A stretch of DNA of 64,000 nucleotides, taken from Lates calcarifer (Eukaryota > Chordata > Actinopteri > Centropomidae). Below the pieces are notes generated by a model. It saw only the letters and a list, made by a program, of their open reading frames with translations, was not told where the DNA came from and ran no database searches. Below are positions 60,208 through 64,000 of the stretch, one piece after another. A program made the position numbers and the translations under genes. The DNA is taken from NCBI RefSeq assembly GCF_001640805.2, contig NC_066833.1, positions 12,852,183-12,916,182 on the forward strand, written 5' to 3'. Positions within the stretch are counted from its first letter, which is position 1. Every line of letters begins with the position of its first letter.

Positions 60208-60333
60208 TCAAATGTCTGTACCTGTGATGAAGTTAGTGCTGACAGTATGCAAAAGTTCACTGCCTTGTTTTGCAAAGACTTCACCCTCCTATGCACCTGT
60301 CCAACTGGTGTGCATTTGACAATATTCAGTTAG
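60208..60333 (+). CDS. Candidate terminal exon C of an unrecognised nested plus-strand gene
   Basis: A strong acceptor (tttgttcttttaacttcag, AG at 60206-60207) is followed in phase 0, matching exon B, by SNVCTCDEVSADSMQKFTAL and FCKDFTLLCTCPTGVHLTIF, then Ser and a TAG stop at 60331-60333. Together with exon B this gives eight cysteines in roughly the last 65 residues (CELC, PCK, VCTC, FC, LCTC), a spacing that could bind metal or form disulfides. A possible branch point, cttaaac, lies near 60160. I found no AATAAA within a few hundred bases downstream, so the 3' end is not confirmed and another exon may follow. Confidence 0.38.
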   Translation, partial: SNVCTCDEVSADSMQKFTALFCKDFTLLCTCPTGVHLTIFS

Positions 60334-60339
60334 GTTGTA

Positions 60340-62697
60340 GGCTCTGCATAATTTTTCTTGTGAAACATGACCAAGGTCTCCTTTGTTTACTTACTGAAAG
60401 AACAAAAAGCAGGGTGTTTAAAACTCCATAAATCTAAGAAAAGCATTATGCCTTTTCTTTGTAGTGCACCACTATTTAATCTAGTTTCAAATGACTAATC
60501 ACGCCTTTAGGAAAGTAAAGTTATTATGCTATCTGCTGCACGGTCTGGGATGGAATATATACTATTGTACTGAAACAATGGACTTTCAGTATGACAACCA
60601 AAAAACACAAACAGGTATAAAGAGAACAAGCAGCCAACCAGCTTAATAAGAAGTTATTTGCTTTCAGCAATATGAGTGCATGAGACAGCATGGAAACATA
60701 CTCTTCCATCCATACTTCAGGACTTACACCAGAGTCAACCAGCTGTCAATCAGGTCATTCAAATTCTGTTGCTCTAATGCTGATTAGAGGCACAGAGATC
60801 ACCACTGAATGAATCAAAATGGTTTCATTTCTAGTACTGGGTGCATAAGGAGAATGAGATAGAGCAATGCCAATCTGCCCATCCCAGTCCCTGGAATAGA
60901 GATCAGTATCAGTTGGATTAAAGCAAAAGCACACATCCACACACACAAACACGTACACACATTTAAAAACACCAAAGATGAAACAAAATGATCCCTTTCA
61001 TATCCCCACACATGCAGTGGCCCCCAATTACTTCTGCACCACTGCAACTGAGAGACTGCGACTGCATGTGTGTGTGTGTGTTTACTTTCTTCTTTAGTCC
61101 TCTGAAGACCAAAGCAGCTGCAGGTATTTTTCAATTACAGTATCATTTCTTAGCCAGTAAGTGGCCTCTTCATTGCTTCTGCGTGTGTGTGTGAGTGTGT
61201 GCATGTGTGAGACAGCAGGCAGACGGTAGTCAGGTTCAAAGGTTTGGGTCTGACACCCTGGGGTCCTCTGGTGGCCTGACACACATATAATGTTAATCAC
61301 TGTCCATGATCTGGTCCTGCTGCTGTTAACACACTGGAGGAGAGAGCTCCTCTAACAAACTTACTCAAAGCCATGTAGTCATGCACACTTAGACAAGAGT
61401 CCTGAGGCCAGATGTATAAATTATGTGTATGCATGAAAAAGACTACTTCGGGAATTTTCGTGAACAGAAATTGGTATCTACAAAAAGATAATATGCTGCT
61501 ACTACTCTTTACAGTTTGACTATTATGAGTCAGTTAAGTTGAGGGTGATGCATCTAAGAGGAGGATGTCAAATACAATTGTATTAATGCATTCACACATT
61601 AGCAGTTCTCATGTCAACAGGATAGCTGTGTCAACAGACTAGTGAGCATACTTAGCACCTAAAATTTACAGTCTACTGCCTTTTAGTCATTAATGACAGA
61701 TTAACCTGAGGAAGTTGAAGATATGACTTAGATTAGATTCTTGCAATATGGCAACAGTGCCTTGACACTCTTACTATTAGGGCAGAGGTGTAGCCCAGCT
61801 GTTTTGCTCGTAACAGTGGTTAAGTATTTGAATAATGACACATGTTCTCAAGCCTGACCTTGTTTCTAAAGTCAAGACTAAACTTTGAGTGTAAAGGTTT
61901 TTGATATATAATTTGAAAATAAGCAAGTCCATGACAACTGGGCAAACCACATCTGCTGGTGTAGATCATGTGAAACAATCAGAAATTGCACAAATGCTAC
62001 CAGAATTGTGCACAACATGATACAACAGTTAGTGTCAGTGTTGTATCAGTTAGAATTCTCATTTCTGGTGCAATCTTATTGGAGCTTAATATATTATAAA
62101 AGTGATATAATTCAGTGTCTGCCTCCCATGTGTTTTGCTGCTCCTTTATGTTTTCCTAGTGCAAAAAAGTGTTCAACTTTTTGACATGTCTGGAATGTAG
62201 CGTAATATATGAATGTCAGAAAAGGTGATGGCACCAAACAGTATAATTGTAAACACTTTCATCGTTCTCTTTCATTGTCATACCTTTATTACCTCCTGTC
62301 ACTCTGAATAAAGACAAGGAGAACACCTCACTGATGGAGACACCGGCAGATCAATCCCCCATAAAACAAGCTGTATTGGTTTATAAATCAGGTCTCCATT
62401 CTCTGCCTCTGGCTGCTCAATAAGCATACATCAGCTTTAATGTAAGGAGTGGGATGAGCTGCCTACTAGCTGCAGCTGGTGATATATGAGTACACACATA
62501 CACTCACAAAAAGCACAGAATATGAGAAGGAATATGCACAAAACATGCCAACACATGTAGGTAACATTAAGAAAGTGAAAGAGCATCATACACAAGCTCT
62601 CTCACACACAGATGAACATATACTCTGTCTATAGGATATTCATGGACTAACCCTGTGCAAATGATTGAGTGTTTGCAAGGAGAAAAAAGTAAAAGTG

Positions 62698-62743
<46 letters not shown>

Positions 62744-63490
62744 AAATATATAAAACTGCAAAGTGCTCTTTTGTCTCTGTAACTGTTGGCCTTTACTGTG
62801 GTATAAAAAGCCACTTTGCCTTTTTGGGGGTTATACAAATTTCACATGAACCATTCATTTGACTAGTTGCTGAAACTTAATGGTGCAGAGTGTTACCATT
62901 ACAAAGAGTAATGACAGTTTGAAATGGCTCCACAAAAGGCAATATTCCAATGTTCAACTGATTTGTGGTCGAGCACTACCACTTAAATTCTAACCTCAAA
63001 CTGTGTGAATCCAGAGACATGCGGAGCCAGACAAGTTAGAACTCAAAGTGCACTCATACATGGATTCACAGGATGCAACTGTTTAACTACATACTTGTTT
63101 TATAAATTTAGCTTTACATTTTTTTCTTCCATCACCATACTATTGCAGGTCAGGGCTCAACACATTCATATTGTTACATTAAGTGTGATGACCGAATCTT
63201 CCCACCAACAAATCTGTTTATCCCTGTGAGATTAACTTAACATCATAACATCAACATTATTAACATCATAAATGTTACATTGTTGGATGCCAACATTCAG
63301 GCCCCATTGAAAGATATGGTATTTATGTTAAATATATTGGTGACTTCAGATCAACACCGTATTCACACCTTTGCTGCTCCTTGGGTTATGGTGATGATCC
63401 TGCCACATAAAGTTTTGTAACTGCATTAAAGTGTCTTTTACTTAATTAATTCAAAATAATCTATATCTAAAAGCCAAAAGAAGGAAGGTT
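60340..63490. other. Intronic sequence, little recognised
   Basis: Contains short TG patches (61066-61081, 61183-61211) and the CA run at 62704. If the candidate nested gene continues rightward, an exon could hide here, but I saw none with clear borders. Confidence 0.4.
62704..62742. repeat. (CA)n microsatellite, about 38 bp
   Basis: A pure CA run; open frames across it encode only HTHT or VCVC-type runs and are artefacts. Confidence 0.95.
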
Positions 63491-63499
63491 GGAATGGAC

Positions 63500-63710
63500 A
63501 ATCAACTGTTTTTAAGCATGACCACAAACTTTTGTTTGTTAATGTAACTATGACGACAGTAGTCCCAAAACCTTAACAAAGTAGTGATTTTAACCCAAAC
63601 CTAACCAAGTCATTGTGTCTAAACCAAACCTCAACCATAGCATTGTCACATCATAAAACGGACTTATTTTACAGCAGTGATTTGTGACAGTTTTGCAGTA
63701 GTAGAAGTAC
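63500..63710. repeat. Fish dispersed repeat fragment ('...AACCTAACCAAGT...')
   Basis: GTAGTCCCAAAACCTTAACA, ATTTTAACCCAAACCTAACC, AAACCAAACCTCAACCATAG and CATTGTCACATCATAAAACG are wording typical of a decayed dispersed repeat in fish. Orientation is not settled. Confidence 0.45.
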
Positions 63711-64000
63711 AGACAAAATGACATAGCCTGTTGATAGACAAACAACTTTCTGTTTTTTGTTTTTTTTTTTGGTTGTTGTTTATTTTGGAGCCCTTGTAAA
63801 AAGAACTTAGGAGTGTCTAAACTCAAGTGGTTCTTTCTCAGAAGTACAAAAACAGACGCACATAAAAAAACAGTACAGGCTTAACATGGCTTTTTTTAAA
63901 ATCCACCCTTAACATTTCTACCTGGAAGACTGATTCCTAATTCAAACAGATTCCATCCGACTATTTCCAAGGGCTCATTGTACGTCTGTACTTGTTGTGG

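Larger units (their letters stand above)
37480..64000 (-). other. epha6: Intron 3 of the Eph receptor gene (incomplete, runs off the right edge)
   Basis: Upstream of exon 4 in the transcript direction there is no sign of the ligand-binding-domain exon, which in Eph genes is about 660 bp of open frame and should be obvious. Intron 3 is therefore at least 26.5 kb. It contains a hAT MITE, an LTR-like block with a nested insertion, several fish repeats, and a candidate nested gene on the plus strand near 59186-60333, each described in its own entry. Confidence 0.75.

Noticed and set aside
1..64000. CRISPR array, operon or prophage structures
   Set aside because: No regularly spaced direct repeats and no bacterial gene organisation; the window is clearly vertebrate.
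37480..64000. Ligand-binding-domain exon of the Eph receptor
   Set aside because: This exon should give an open frame of about 220 codons on the minus strand; the longest minus-strand frame here is about 140 codons and is unrelated.

Overview
The window looks like a piece of a vertebrate, very probably teleost fish, nuclear genome. It is AT-rich and intron-like, with almost no long open frames, many CA/TG microsatellites, and many decayed dispersed repeats of kinds I know from fish genomes (tRNA-derived SINE pieces, LINE 3' ends, a hAT MITE, an LTR-like block). There are no bacterial features such as operons or ribosome binding sites.

The only gene I can name with confidence is on the minus strand: two adjacent internal exons of an Eph-class A receptor tyrosine kinase. 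Exon 4 (37324-37479, 156 bp) encodes the cysteine-rich EGF-like segment. Exon 5 (34638-34973, 336 bp) encodes the first fibronectin type III domain. Both have GT-AG borders and phase 1 at each end, and they join in frame. Recalled family sequence points to epha6. The rest of the window is introns of this gene: intron 5 fills 1-34637 and runs off the left edge, intron 4 is 34974-37323, and intron 3 fills 37480-64000 and runs off the right edge. I saw neither the ligand-binding-domain exon nor the second FN3 exon.

The most unusual observation is on the plus strand inside intron 3. Three coding-like blocks at about 59186-59320, 59687-59952 and 60208-60333 have GT-AG borders with matching phases and read as one frame of about 174 residues ending in a stop. 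The C-terminal part is cysteine-rich. I do not recognise the protein; it may be a nested gene on the opposite strand.

Other items of note: a 706-bp hAT-type MITE with perfect 8-bp target duplications (48309-49014); an LTR-like block at 55485-56040 interrupted by a short polyadenylated retroposon with its own target duplication; LINE reverse-transcriptase remnants; a TATA-box promoter-like sequence with nested inverted repeats (6649-6760); a TG/TA/CA compound hairpin-forming microsatellite (18821-18890); and several GC- and homeobox-motif-bearing stretches that could be conserved noncoding enhancers. All functional claims for noncoding segments are inference.
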